Shown here piece by piece: positions 29,450-41,399 of a stretch of DNA of 64,000 bases; positions within the stretch are counted from its first letter, which is position 1, and every line of letters starts with the position of its first letter. The stretch is from Phytophthora sp. 'mugwort' (taxonomy: Eukaryota > Oomycota > Peronosporomycetes > Peronosporales > Peronosporaceae): NCBI GenBank assembly GCA_033558025.1, contig JAUCEF010000004.1:2976001-3040000 (forward strand), written 5' to 3'. The translations under genes were made by a program, and so were the position numbers. The notes below the pieces were generated by a model. That model was given only the letters and a program-made list of their open reading frames with translations, made no database searches and was not told the origin of the DNA.

Positions 29450-31272
29450 TGTGCCTCAAGAGCAGGAAAGCAGTCAAACCTCGAGCTGCCATGAGGGTGA
29501 TGAAGACGCTGGAAGTTTGGCAGACCAGCAGCAGCTCACATCACGAGCAATTCAGCGCATCTTCGGGTTAAACCGTGGCGCCCGCGCACTCCGTCCCAAT
29601 GACTTCCATGTATCCCAATCATTTCTGGACGAGTTTGCTGCGTCTGTGAACGTGTTTCTAACTATCAGTATCGATGGAGGCACTGCACTCGCGACTATAC
29701 GAGCGGATGATGGTACGAAGGAGCCAGCCACCGTTGCTGAAGCCAAAACTAGTCCATACTGGCGGGAATGACAGCAAGCAATGCAGGAGGAGCTTAAAGC
29801 CATTTCAGACAACGCGGCATGGACTGTTGTCGATACACCTAGTGATGGTAACCTGATCACTGCAAAATGGGTTTTTAAGCTGAAGTTCGACAGCAAGGTC
29901 GACCTAGAGAGATCTAAAGCTCGCTAGTGGACCGTGGATTCAACCAAAAGTACGGGATTGATTTTGCCGAAACATTTGCACCAGTCTTGAAGATATCGAG
30001 TCTAAGACTCCTTGTTGCATTGGCCGCACTCTGGCACACGATGATTCAGCAAGGAGATGTACCGAATGCCTTACCTTCGCACCGACCTTGACAGACCAAT
30101 CTTTATGCGAGCACCAGCAGGACTGTAACTAACAAGAGGGTCACTACTACTTCAGAAGCGTTTGTATGGCCTAAAGCAGAGCGGCAAGCTGTGGAACGAT
30201 ACCATCCATAGCTACTTACTGGAAATTGATTCAGGAGGAGCGAGCTTGACCCATGCCTGTATTTCAGATGGCATAAGGGCAAACTAACGGTACTAGGCCT
30301 CTATGTTGACGATGTGATCGTCGTCAGCCAGCGTGAAAATGATTCTGAATGGACGATGCAGAAGCTCACCGACCAATTTCAGATCAAGGACATGGGACCT
30401 GCTGAGAAGTGTTCGGGGATTAATATTGAGCAGAGTGACCTCAGCATCTACCTTCACCAGACTACAAAATAGTGACAGCTTAATGGCCAAATGTGGCATG
30501 GAGAACAGCTGCCCGGTATCAACGCCGATAGATTCGACTAAAGCCCTACGCAGCGATGACGATGAGCTATTTTATGATACCAACAAGATGCGGGAGACGA
30601 TTGGGTCTATACTGTGGATCAGCAACTGCACACGTCCGGATATTACGATGCCTGTGAACTACTTGGCTCGATTTGTGGCTACACCTACTACTGTGCATTG
30701 GACAGCTGTCAAGCGCATATTGCGCTACTTGCAAGGCCGATAGATGAAATTGTTTTTCCCGCGACCACAAGCACCGCAACAGCTCACCAACGCAGCCATC
30801 TTTAGCGACGCTGACTGGGCAGTGACAAGGATGCAAAATCAACATCAGGTGGGCTGCTAACCATCAACAGCATGTCCACTCATGGTATATCAAAAAGCAA
30901 TCGAATGCTGCTCTGTCGACGGCCGAAGAGGAGTACATTGCAGGCGCGACCGCGGTACAAGACTGCTTGTGGGTAAAACAATTGCTGACAGAGCTTAGCC
31001 TCCGCAAAAAGGAAGACCTCGTCGTACTGCACGTTGACAACCAGAGTGCCATCAAAACCATGGAGAACGACGTGACCACTGCAAGCACGAAGCACATCAA
31101 CATTCAATTTCACTTCATACGCGACGCTATTTGCAACAAGGAGGTTGCCGTTACCTATTGCCCAACCACTGAGATGAAGGCCGATATTTTCACAAAGACA
31201 CTTGGTGCAACACTGCACCAACGCAACGTGGCCATGCTGAAACTCGTCCGTCCGCACATCACCGAAGGCTAG
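29450..31272 (+). pseudogene. Copia-2 hinge, reverse transcriptase and RNase H
   Basis: The hinge (LADQQQLTSRAIQRIFGLNR) leads to WREQQQAM-type text with a stop at 29769, then ITAKWVFKLKFDSK, a damaged middle region, KRLYGLKQSGKLWND, and LYVDDVIVVSQREND (30302-30346) with the catalytic Asp pair. RNase H begins with NKMRETIGSILWISNCTRPD, includes FSDADWAV, and ends LVVLHVDNQSAIKTMEN with KADIFTKTLG. Stops and shifts are frequent between 29900 and 30330. Confidence 0.88.
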
Positions 31273-31286
31273 AGACCTACCGTCAC

Positions 31287-31294
31287 AGGAGGAG
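31287..31294 (+). promoter_or_regulatory. Polypurine tract of Copia-2
   Basis: AGGAGGAG abuts the start of the 3' LTR. Confidence 0.65.
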
Positions 31295-31523
31295 TGTTGG
31301 AGCTCGCAAGTGCTGGCGCCACCTGCGATCAGTGCAGTGGCGTCAGCAACGACCTGCGACGACTGTAACGACGGCGATGACTGTAACTAGCGAGAATAGG
31401 CGAAACCCCTCATGCATATTAGGATAGCTCGGAGCTCCTAGTGACACCATAGCTATCCAATTCATTCTACAATATACCTGGTGCGAGGCACCACAACAAG
31501 GAGCCACAAGTAAGCTTCTTTTA
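31295..31523 (+). repeat. 3' LTR of Copia-2
   Basis: 229 bp, ending CTTCTTTTA, then the target duplication CACCT. Confidence 0.93.
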
Positions 31524-32622
31524 CACCTTAATATGGCCACTCCATAACTTTCGCAATAAATTCAATAGTTGTTAACGGTTTTATACAAACACCAAATGAA
31601 CGATGTTCCTCTAGCGCAGTCAAACATATGTTTTGAGCCATGAGCGTAGAAGAAGATACTCGATGTTTGGTGTCAGATTTGTTTAATACAAGTAGTTTTT
31701 GTCGTAATTCCTCACCTATTTAGCGATTTTAGCTGAGGTTTTCAGGATAGTTACTGTGAAAGCTGAATGACAAGCCCCCCTGTGTTTGAGCCCTCATTTG
31801 AGGCATGACCACTTTCTAGAAGCCCCCTTCTATTAGATTTCCGTACTGAATTAGTTTATGGGGGCCTGCCGGTCTAGTTATTGATAGACGCAACGTGAAG
31901 TCACCAACGAGTGGAAGGATGGTCGCTTGGATGAAGACCGCTTGGGAGCTGTTGTGCCGCCATCAATCCGCCGCAGCTTCCGCAGTTGATTCCTGGGCAC
32001 TGACGTGGAGCTGGCTCTTGCTCGTTCTGAGCTCACTGGCAAAAAGCCTCAGGAGATCGCGGCGACGAGGTGTCCCAGCTTCTTCTCGCTGACGAAGACA
32101 GCGACATGGCCCTCGACAATGTCGAACTCGACTTCGCCGCCGGCTGGTAGGCAAGGCTTAGCGATATAACTTATCTTAGTACATATATGCTATTCATGTA
32201 TTATGCTGATAAATGGCAGTTAAAACAGAACGGTGCATTCTGATTGGTTAAAAGGATCATGTGTTGTCCACATCCTAAAATTGAACGCTAACGTCCGTCC
32301 GTCCGTCTGTCATGTCATATCGTGATTCTAGACGAAATCTCATTGGCTGCCGAGCGCAGCGTAGGCGGTCCTCCGTTCGCTAAAACAACATTCCGCCGCC
32401 GAAGGCGGCCATTGGTGGAAATATACAAATTAACGATTGCTTGAAACTTGATGTATATTTTTAACTTGCTCCTAAAATGGAGGCCATGCCGCTCCCGCTC
32501 GGTCTTGGCGGGCTGGGACTGCAGCGCATAGGCAGGTCCACCTACCGGGACCAAAACGAAATCCACCGCCGCGTAGGCGGCGGCGCTCGGCTAGTAACAC
32601 ATTAATGGCCATACTAAGGTGG
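31524..32622 (+). mobile_element. Inverted-repeat element with a pogo-like transposase tail, cut by Copia-2
   Basis: The first 18 bases (CACCTTAATATGGCCACT) match the reverse complement of 32605-32622 at 16 of 18. The left copy begins within the Copia-2 target duplication, so Copia-2 landed at the very tip of this element. Inside, at about 31870-32150, lie remnants that read like the end of a pogo/Tigger transposase (NVKSPTSGRMVAWMKTAWEL; then an acidic tail with LDNVELDF in another frame). The rest of the transposase is missing, so this would be an internally deleted copy. A flanking target duplication is not clear on the right. Confidence 0.5.
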
Positions 32623-32659
32623 ACCAGGGAAGTATTTATTAGCATCTAAGATTTGACTA

Positions 32660-33170
32660 CTCCTGCTGTATATCATCGTTTGAATCGATCTCGCCAACAC
32701 ACCCATCAATAGCACAACGCTGAGCGATGCTTTCATTAAATTGGTTGCTGCTAGGTTAGCATTGTCCTACACGGCGCCTCGAAATTATCCACACTGTAGT
32801 CGTCGCGAGATACTTTTCCTCTATCGCTAGCATCTTGGATGAAATTGGAACGCCTTCTTTACGAAGATCATTAATTCACCTAACTAGTTTCTCCTTGGGT
32901 GCTGGAGGCAGCTTTGTTCCTATACTTGTTGGTCGTTTTTTTTCTTCTCGCGACTGCCGTTCTTTACACGCACTGTTGATCGAGCTTCCCCTTGTCGTGT
33001 AACCATCCCATGAGGCGCTTTCGTCGCGATCCATAGGCATCTTCACCTAAGTGAGGGAAGCAATCCTTGCTTAGCTTCCGAGCATCGCTGGATATCTCTA
33101 GGGTTTTCGCGGCGTTTAGCTTCTCACGCGCGGTGAAGGATTTCATGCGAGATTCCGGCATAGCCAAACG
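32660..33170 (-). pseudogene. pogo/Tigger-like transposase, N-terminal DNA-binding part
   Basis: The minus strand opens MAMPESRMKSFTAREKLNAA, then DARKLSKDCFPHLGEDAYGS and KRLMGWLHDKGKLDQQC, a helix-turn-helix. After a break comes INDLRKEGVPISSKMLA in other frames (near 32830-32880), which closely matches text in the oppositely oriented element at 33550. No catalytic part follows. Confidence 0.6.
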
Positions 33171-33279
33171 AATGGCGATCGCCTTGCGGTCTCATCAAAA
33201 CGGGATCAAAACTGGTAAACCGTACTGCCTTTCCTGGTTTATAGTGGTCGCTTGTATATAACTCAATGCCACTTCAAGC

Positions 33280-34300
33280 TGTGCCAGGCACACATCATAC
33301 GTCGTTCATTGCTAGGCAGAAGATCGCCGTGCTCAATGCCCTGGGCAACTGGCCAGATCGCAAAGGCTATTCGCGAGTTTTTTTTTTTCTGATCTGAGCT
33401 CTACGGGCATCTCCTACACCTCACGGCGAAAAGCTGGTTGATTCGTGGCTTTGCAATAGGGGCAAACTTGAAGCGCAGTTCAAGGGGGAATTAGGGGAGA
33501 CGACAAAAGGAAGGCAAGACTGAAAGGTATAGGTACTGTAACATAGCTAGAGGCAGAGGAGAAGTTAGTTGTGTGGGTAAACGATCTACGAAAGGAGGGC
33601 GTGCCCATTTCAATAATGATGCTAGAATTAAAGGCTTAAGATCTGTCTACAGAGTACGCAGTAGGAGGGTTTAAAGTTTCTTGGAGCTGGTCAGCTGCAT
33701 TTAGGGCCCGCCATAGGCTTGGAATGAGAGCTCGGACGCGCCAGGGACAGAAGACCCCACAAGAGATCGACAAGGTTGCCGCTGAATTTGCTGACGAAGT
33801 CAAGAGAACGATGCAAGGGCTAGGTGTCACTAAGTGTACAACACTGATCAGACAGGTACTGCTCGTTATTTGAAATTGCTCTATATGTGTACATAACTAA
33901 AAGTCTGCTCTAAGGTTTAGCCGCCTTTTTTAATTTCTGCCAACTAAAACCTTCAACAAGAAGGGACCGAAACGGTCTGGGTTAAGTTAGCAAGCAAGTC
34001 GAAGGCAAGGGCTACTGTTATGCTTCTAGGGGACTCTGAAGGCGCGAAGTATCGCCCTTTCGTAATATTTTAAACCCTAAAACCTGGAATAGGTCATTAA
34101 GGCACGTCTTAGGCTTGCTGGGTTGCTAGCTTACGAGAGCAGCTGCGTGCTCGTACGCCGGGCACTTCGTTTTCGATGAAGGCCCCAGATTGCATTGTCA
34201 TGGCCAAGTGGATTCGCGAGGTATGGGACGGTCTCTCGAGCGAGACTATTGCGAGTGGCTACAGTAAATGCTACAGACAGCTTGTCGCCGAGCATGGCGT
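33280..34300 (+). pseudogene. pogo/Tigger-like (CENP-B type) transposase, internally deleted
   Basis: Plus-strand text in shifting frames: QKIAVLNALGNWPDRKGY, then EEKLVVWVNDLRKEGVPISI, VSWSWSAAFRARHRLGMRAR, and TPQEIDKVAAEFADEVKRTM (CENP-B-type DNA-binding region). Next NTDQTG, holding the first catalytic Asp, and ETVWVKLASKSKARATVMLL with GDSEGAKYRPFVIF. It then jumps to the end of the family, LREQLRARTPGTSFSMKAPD and WDGLSSETIASGYSK. The part between, with the other catalytic residues, is absent. The element is overrun by the LINE at about 34330. Confidence 0.72.
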
Positions 34301-34559
34301 TTCGGCTGCTGCAGCGCCAATGTGCTCTAGACAGGAAGATAGGTGAGAGAGGGGCAGACGGTTCCTCTGGATCCACAAGCATGTAATATATACGCGGCTG
34401 AGTATGCGCCAAATGCGCTTCCACTCGACCTGGTACTGTTCTTCGTCGTTCGGGTGTTCGCTTAGACGTGCCAATGTCCTTCGAGACAATCTCGGTGGTA
34501 AACGACTTGCGCAGTTCGTTATAAAGCCTTGAATGCTGCTATTTTCCCCATCGTTCTCC

Positions 34560-35580
34560 CGTCCAGTGACAGATGAGTTTCTGCCAGCACGCTTGCGCAC
34601 AAGGGCACTACCAAAAGACGTGTTCCAATGTCTCCTTTGCCTCACTACAGCCTTGCACTCTCCTGCATCTACTGTTCAGTATTCTCCCCTCATGAAACAG
34701 GTTGAGTTGCCGTAGAGCGACTCGGTACGCCACGCAAACTTGATATTCCGTGAGTTCGTTGTTGTGCGCCCAGACACTCCTCGGCGTTCGTTGTAATCCA
34801 GCTGCCTGCCATTTGCTACTACCTGCTGAGTTTTGCAACGTCTTGATCGTTCTTTCCAGCACTGTTCCTTCTCTTTTGTATCTCTCGAAGGGTTTGCATC
34901 TTGAGAACCTTTACCACGTGTCTGTTCTCGATTGTGTCCGACACCATCCACGGTAATCGATGAAGAAGCGGGTGCGCAAAAAAATACGCTCCCTTCTCGT
35001 TCAAATCTCCGTAAATTCTGTATGTCTGCTGCCACCGTCGTCTTGTCCTTTTCCGGTGTTTTCACCCTCCAATGGATCCCATTCGTCATTTGTTCCAACT
35101 CGATGATTTCACCCGATTTTGCTGGGCAATTGGGCAGCCGTCCCCTTGTGCGCCCTTCCTCCCTTGCTTCCCAGATGTACTCATTGTGCAACTTGGGTGG
35201 GCGTCTAATCTGTACTTCCGTCCCAACTTGTAGTCCTTCCCCGATCTCCATCTTCGGCGAGCTACTGAGGAGTGCTATCGCCCACCGTCTCAACTTGGCT
35301 TGCTGGTGTGCCTTTTGGCCTTCCGTCGGTATGATCATCGAGTATGTTCTTGCCCCTGTGCGCTGAATGTTTAGCTTGACCACGCTCGAATTCTGTCGTA
35401 TTTCTTCGGAGTCAGCATATTGCCTGTTTGATCCACAATGCATGGGTTATCGTTCCAATAGAACGTCGGCCAGAACCGGTTCTCTTCCTCCGTCCTTGTT
35501 TGTCCTCTGTTCGGAGTTGTGTCGGGATCTACAACCCATTCCTCCGCCGTTGTACAGCTGATGGCCGTCCGCGCCATGTT
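34560..35580 (-). pseudogene. LINE C-terminal region with cysteine knuckle
   Basis: Downstream of the RT, frames alternate through poorly conserved text, then show AGLQRTPRSVWAHNNELTEY, VAYRVALRQLNLFHEG and CRRVQGCSEAKETLEHVFWW with CPCAQACW. The C...C...ETLEHVF..CP.A...W pattern is the zinc knuckle found at the end of many LINE proteins. It probably aids binding of the RNA or target DNA. Confidence 0.75.
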
Positions 35581-35582
35581 TT

Positions 35583-37263
35583 CTAGTTCCCGGTGGTCTG
35601 TTCGTTTCTGATCTCCTGTATATGCTGGATGGGTTGGAACCAGCCCCCTATAAGTTTCTGCAACGAGTTACCTGGTGTCTTATTTGTCCTTCTGCTATAA
35701 CGGTTTAATTCGATCCTGGGTGATATTCCTTCCTTCCACTGCTGCGTTGCCACTCTAAAGGCCCATGACCGCCATGCAGCGTAGTAAATATCTCTGCGTT
35801 GAATCAGCCATTGCATTGTGTGCTTAACCTGTTTTGGGGTCTTACAAGCAATTTTTACTGAGACCAGTCCAACACCTCCTGCTTGTTTCGGCGTGAATAA
35901 TAGTCTAGGGTTGATTTTATGCGGACTGGCCTCTGTGCTCGTTAAATGCCTCCATAAAAATTGCTTTTTGCAAGTTGCGTATCTGGCTGTCCGCCCAATG
36001 TGGCAAATGCTGCTGCCGTGTATAATATCGAGGAGAGCATGATGACATTGAGGATCACAACTCTGCTTGCAACACTGGTAGCAATTTGTGTTGCCGTTGC
36101 CAGTCGCCTTTGGACGTTGTGAATTCGGATCGCCCAATTTACATCCATCAGCTTTCCGGTCCCTACTGCATATCCAAGATACCACACTGTTGCTCGGTGC
36201 TTCAGCACTGGTATACCGTATAATTTTCGTAAGTTTACAGCCGTATATAGAAAAATTATACTGCTTTTCGTTGGCTGGACCTGCAAACCTGACAGTTTCC
36301 CAAATTGTTTCACTATACGCATCACACGAGGAAGCTGCCGCCCCTCCTTGAGAAATATTGTTGAGTCGTCAACGAATATCGAGAACTTGTGTTTCTCGCC
36401 GTTCCCACCGGGCACTTGAATTCCAACTAGTGCTGGGTCTTGAATAATTGCTGGAGCTAGAATTTCAGCGGCAATTATGAATCGCAATAGTGCCAAGGGG
36501 CAACCCTGCCTAATCCCGGAAATGACTTCCTGTGGTTTCGATAATTCTCCGTTCACTAGGAAACGAACTGTGGTACCTTCGTGTAGTTTGCGAATCATTG
36601 CCACAATCTCCTGTGAGAATTCAAACTTCCGTAAGCTAGGAACATAAATTCTCTCGCCACTATATCATACGCTTTTCTGAAGTCTAGCAGCAGTATCATT
36701 TGACTGAGTGCTACCTCTAAATCTGGCTCGGCATTGGCCTTTGCCAGTATGGCTAGCATCATCATGACCGTTTTAAGTATCTGTCTTCCAGGTACGAATC
36801 CTTGCTGGGATTCTCCAATTGGTATGGCTATTACTCTTTTCGTTCTCGTCGCGATCACTTTCGCGAAAATTTGTAACTAGTTGAAGGAATGAGATCGGCC
36901 TATAATCCATGACGTCGACGGAGTCGCACTACTTTATCAACGGAATTATTAGTCCTTCCAAGAATGACTCCGGTGGTTCTTCTCCAGTAAACAGTTCATT
37001 GCCAATTGTTACCACGGCTGGAACAAGCACAGCTTGTGCATTTTTAAAAAGTCGTTATTCAGCCCGTCCGCCCCCGCTGCTTTATGCCTGTTTAACGCTG
37101 AGATGGCCTGGATTACTTCCTCCTGCGTGATTTCCTCCATCAGCTTTACGTTGTTCGGTATCGAGAGACGGCGCTCGGCTGGTATTTGGACAAACTTGTC
37201 GAAGTTTCGTTCCAACTCATCTGCCCTCGTGGTATTATGTTCTACCCGAGTACAGGCTTCCAT
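35583..37263 (-). pseudogene. LINE reverse transcriptase
   Basis: From the top: MEEITQEEVIQAISALNRHK with AAGADGL; after a damaged stretch [20 protein letters not shown] and [18 protein letters not shown] (catalytic Asp in a DFRKAYD box); then [20 protein letters not shown] and the active site [11 protein letters not shown] (YADD-type). The thumb continues to [15 protein letters not shown] and post-RT text WLIQRRDIYYAAWRSWAF. At least three frames are used. The enzyme primes cDNA at a nicked target. Confidence 0.88.
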
Positions 37264-37269
37264 TCAGAA

Positions 37270-38440
37270 GCAAATTTGTCCGCTGTGTTCATTTCTCTAA
37301 CGAAACCGGCTCCGTTGATCTGCTGGATCTCCGTTAGAGTTTGATTCTGTTCCCAGTTAGAGATCCGTTTGAAATTCCACCGTAGTGTTTCCACTGTCCG
37401 CTCCAGGCGCTGCCCCATCCGTACCAGGTGAGCTTCTCTCGCCTCTTCTGCAGATACTTCTAGCAAGTCTCGGCGCGTTAGCATATGTGCTCTGTTCGGT
37501 GCATTGATTATATGCATTACTGCTTGTCGCCTGCTGGTCTCTCTTTTATCAATTTGCCGAATGCACTCCACACATAATCTCACTGTAGCATCCCATGTCC
37601 GTGCAGTTTCCTCCTTTCCGACTCCCTCCTTCGACAACTCATCCAGCAGCTCCACCTGCACACTCGGTCTGGCTGGGCTGTTCGTATCGGGTAAGTCACT
37701 CGTCTCTTACGCCGCTTCCGATGGTGTTCCTTTTATCATCTCGTATATGTAGCCGTACCCTCTGATGGTCCGACGGCGCTGCTGATTCTGTTCCGTGACC
37801 CATTATATTTTGCCACCCAGTTGACCGGAATGTAGAACCTATCTATTCGACTTGCCGTCTCTGGTCCCTAATATGTGTAGAATTCAGTCGGCTCCCATTC
37901 GTCATCATCACCGTCAATACTGCTCACCAGCGTACATGCGTCCTCCCACTTCTGCTGGATCAATAGGTCGACCAATTCCGCACATTCCGGTCTCCCTGTT
38001 CGATCTCCTCCTAATCTATCAAGCGCTGGACTTAACACGCAATTGAAATCCCCGGCCAGTATTGTCTCCGTTTCTTGCATCGGCTACCTTTTCAAGTCAG
38101 CGTAGAACTGCTCTCGTTCCGTGTGATCGTTTGGGGCGTAGTCGTTGACTATTGTAGGTTCCCTAGTTTTACCGCTAAGACTCTCTTTGTCCATTTGTCT
38201 TGTTGCCACGGTTGAACTGTGTCCGCTACCTCCGGGTTCATCAAAATGGCCACTCCCCCTGTTTTACTTGCGTCTACACTCCAGTATGATAGATCCGGCC
38301 CTCCTTCCTTAAGGTGGTGCCCCCATAACCTCCCCAGATTGCAACTAATATTACCTCTTCTTCTTTCGTGCTAGCATGTGTCTCCTGAATTAGCCATGCC
38401 ACTGGTCGTTCCTTCACAGGCGTTCGTCTCCACGCCCATA
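37270..38440 (-). pseudogene. LINE AP-type endonuclease and linker
   Basis: The endonuclease start ERPVAWLIQETHASTKEEE (QETH holds the catalytic Glu) lies near 38400 and the central box ETILAGDFNCVLSPALDRLG (GDFN) at about 38075-38020, in different frames. Between them is WPFXX-type damaged text. Downstream, 37661-37242 is a helical linker (AEEAREAHLVRMGQRLERTV) that precedes the RT. The endonuclease nicks target DNA to start integration. Confidence 0.78.
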
Positions 38441-38449
38441 TCCCTTTCA

Positions 38450-39260
38450 TCATGCTTTCCCCAATAAACCCCGCACGTTTTGAGATTCAAGCCTCCATTC
38501 TCCTGCTGTGCTCCTCTTCCTGTGCTTCCTCTTGTCCCTCCTGTCCTGTCTCGCAGGTATTCGTGCCGTCCATAGACGTCTCCAACTGCCCCATTCGCAC
38601 TTTCTCTCGAGGGGGTTGGTTGTTGCCTATGGCTACCCTTCATACCGAACGTCCCGCTCCGTTATCCCTTGCTCCAAAGCTGCAGCGAAGAAGTGTGCTA
38701 CCGCAAACCAATCTACTGAGTGCGTTGCCGCATTGTAGGCTGTACTATACCGTTCCTCTGCTCTTAACACATACATGTGTCTTGACAGTCCCGTCAGAAC
38801 TCCGTTCTCTACCTCATCCTCACGTCCAGTGAGAATTCTGATTTCTTTTTCATAGATAAGCGTCCACAAGATGTGCTGTGCGAGTCTCAGCTGGTTGTCC
38901 ACGTCACATAATTTCAACACTTCGTCTTCTCCATAACCTCTGTTGCGCAGCCGAATCCAGTCGTCTCTGTTATCCGTTAACGGTGACAGATTTGTTCGGC
39001 GCCGGCCGTAGCAACTTGGTTTTCCATTCATTAATCCATCTTTGCGTCGGGCGGTCATCCATACGACTACAATACGCCACCAATCGACCGTACAGGCTGT
39101 CTCGCCTCCACCCCGACGTCCATGCTTCCAGCACCTTCTCGCTTGATGTGACCAATAGCTCCTCCGGATACGGAAAGCTCTGAAGTATATGTACTAATGT
39201 GCTTGGCTCCTTCTGAACTGTCGCAATCCATTCTTCTGTCCCACTGCTCACTAGCGGGTA
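38450..39260 (-). pseudogene. LINE ORF1-like region
   Basis: A minus-strand helical protein begins MSSGTEEWIATVQKEPSTLV and continues after a frameshift near 39050 with DDWIRLRNRGYGEDEVLKLC and YSTAYNAATHSVDWFAVAHF. It lies upstream of the endonuclease, where LINE ORF1 belongs. No zinc finger is visible, so the nucleic-acid-binding role is inferred from position. Confidence 0.5.
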
Positions 39261-39269
39261 TGGTACCTT

Positions 39270-40840
39270 AGCGTTGGACGGCCACGCCGCTCCTAATTTC
39301 TGTCAAAGATCTGGCCATGAATCCTCGTACTCTGTTGCTCCTCTTGTAGTTCTGGTTGGTGGACGTCTTGCATCGCTTCTGCTTCCTCCGTCCTAGACAG
39401 GAGATAGGTGAAGTTGAGTCCGATGATGACATGGACGTATAAAAGTAGCATGACCTATCACGACATTTCGTACTTTGTCGAAGGTACTATGTATCCAGCT
39501 TTACATGGATTGTTGGGGTGGTATCCTGTACCCTGTACATGAGTGACCACTATAAGCCAGGGAAGTCGGTATCGCTATTTTTTGATGCGGAACTTATATG
39601 CGGCAATGAAGCGGTCCTCAAATTCATGTAATATGCTAGGCCGCACTTATACGAGGCTGTCCTCTATAGCTCGAGGAAGTCGGTACTATATTAATGTACT
39701 GCAACAGGTAAGTTGCAGTACCTTGCAACATACTGAAAGTATCTTCATGACCGTCCATGGGCAACAACAGAACATTTTGGGGGGCAGAATACATTTAGTC
39801 TTTGCCACCCGTCTGTACTTCCATAAGTACAATAATTTAAGTAAAATTATTGTACTCTCTGGAGTACACCTTCTAATCCATTGTGCCTTTCTGTCGAAAC
39901 GTCATCATCCTACGTAGAGGAAGGGGCTTACGAAAGTCCTCCTAGGCGACTGTGCCTAGCCATAGTATACAGATCAGGGAACCCGACAAATATACTTAAG
40001 GGTATTATTTACGACTTTATGGTAAGCAAAGTATTTACTGTAAACCACGGGTCCACCTCAACAGGTGTAAAAAATCTCATTGCTATATAAATTGTTTATA
40101 TACTTTGAAGCTCTTACGTGGTGAGAATGATTCTGGTCGGTAAATGCAAATCACTAGAACGTTGATAAGAAAAAAAAATCTTTATGGTTTTACTTGCACA
40201 TGATAGTACTAAGGTGGGGTGTTTTTTGTTAAGGACTGCTTACGTTCTTTCTCTGTTCTCGATTTCTTAGTTTCTACTGTGTTGCACTGAGCCCGTGCGT
40301 AGCGGTGAACCCGTGGTTTACGGTATAGATTCTCCCCGTTGAGCGATAATCTTGTACACATTTCGTTATGCATCTGTACACCATCTATTTCATTTCCCGC
40401 GACAAATAATGGCTAATTATGAGCCCCCCCCACCCAGCCCTGGCAGCTTTAGCAGTCCAGTATTTAAGTCTGCAATTAACACACTTAATACCAAGTCACC
40501 TTCTCGACCCGCCCGCCTTGTCTGACTCTCTCGTTGCCGCAAAGAGCAAATACACACCTAAGCAGCTTGTCGCTTCTTTTATTTTAAGCGCTCTAACGAG
40601 ATACGTTGATCCCACTAGCCTTCGGGTCCGCAAGGCATGTAGGAGAAGCGAAAGCACACCGACAAGTACATCGTCCCGATGTTCCATATCATGGCTTCTT
40701 CGAGGCTGAGATGAATGCCGTCAGCATAGCCTCGATGTGACCGTTCTTCCAGGGTGCGCCTGAAAACATCAAACCACGTGTCCGTAGATCACTTCCGTTT
40801 TGATGCGTCACACGAATGGGGTACTACCCCGTCTCAGGGG
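39270..40840. other. AT-richer intergenic stretch, no gene recognised
   Basis: A frame at 39543-39917 (plus) has no recognisable feature. GTAC-containing short repeats (tgtacatgag, ggagtacacc) are scattered between 39520 and 40070. An 8-base A-run lies near 40170. Confidence 0.35.
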
Positions 40841-40849
40841 ACGCTTGAA

Positions 40850-41020
40850 TTCCACGAATATACCTAACCCTTAAAGCCCTTTTCCAGCTCAGAATATAAG
40901 CTGGTAGCCACCTGTTCGGGCGCAGCGTTGCCATATCTAACCGTTGTTCCAAAACGGAGGCAAGGTTCGAACTGCACGGCCCGCCCGATGAAGCTGCGCT
41001 CTGACCGACGGTGTGTCGAC
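40850..41020 (-). repeat. Possible tRNA-derived SINE head
   Basis: On the minus strand GTCGGTCAGAGCGC resembles a pol III A box region (D arm) and, about 30 bases later, AGTTCGAACCT resembles a B box (T arm). The acceptor stem and anticodon arm do not fold into a real tRNA, so a SINE head is more likely than a tRNA gene. The 3' extent is uncertain. Confidence 0.4.
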
Positions 41021-41399
41021 ATAAGCGTTCTAAAAGATTATCGATGTGAATCCATCGTGTGTATTTGGTACCAGCAGAGGTTACCCCCCTACACCCTCTA
41101 CTAGGCCTGATGGCCGATATTTTTTCTTCTGAGGGACTGCAGGGTGGTTGCGCGAATGCGCTACATTGCACCCACGGCTTAGCTCGTGGCTGGTGGTGCA
41201 CGTATTTTGCTGACCGCGACGTACGGGATGTCCCCGGTCTTCATATGTTAATCCAACAATCGCTGATCTTTATGGGGAAGCGTGTTTTGTCGGCGGGGAT
41301 CTTACCGTTTGGTAGTGAGAATTTCAACATGTTCCTCCTACCCGACAGCTGCGTAACGTGGTTGGGAGCTGCCCTTACACTAACGTGTTTATTATGGAC

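Larger units (their letters stand above)
26475..31523 (+). mobile_element. Copia-2: LTR retrotransposon, degenerate, complete ends
   Basis: LTRs at 26475-26736 and 31295-31523 begin TGTTGGAG and end CTTTTA; CACCT stands outside both (26470-26474 and 31524-31528). The internal region starts GGTTATGAGCC (primer site) and ends AGGAGGAG (polypurine tract). Gag, protease, integrase, RT and RNase H follow in Copia order on the plus strand, interrupted by many stops. The 5.05-kb unit is a single insertion, and the target duplication falls inside the end of an older inverted-repeat element. Confidence 0.94.
34330..39260 (-). mobile_element. LINE (non-LTR retrotransposon), degraded
   Basis: On the minus strand, in order: an ORF1-like region, an AP-type endonuclease, a reverse transcriptase and a C-terminal cysteine knuckle, about 4.9 kb in all. 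There are no LTRs. A poly(A) tail or target duplication was not found; its 3' end abuts the tail of a pogo-like transposase at about 34330. It has well over a dozen frameshifts and stops. The architecture resembles L1/Tx1-type LINEs. Confidence 0.88.

Noticed and set aside
39543..39917. 124-residue plus-strand frame
   Set aside because: Composition is unlike a folded protein and there are no motifs; lies in an AT-rich spacer.
40945..41015. tRNA gene on the minus strand
   Set aside because: Box-like motifs exist but the stems do not pair into a cloverleaf; a SINE head is the better reading.
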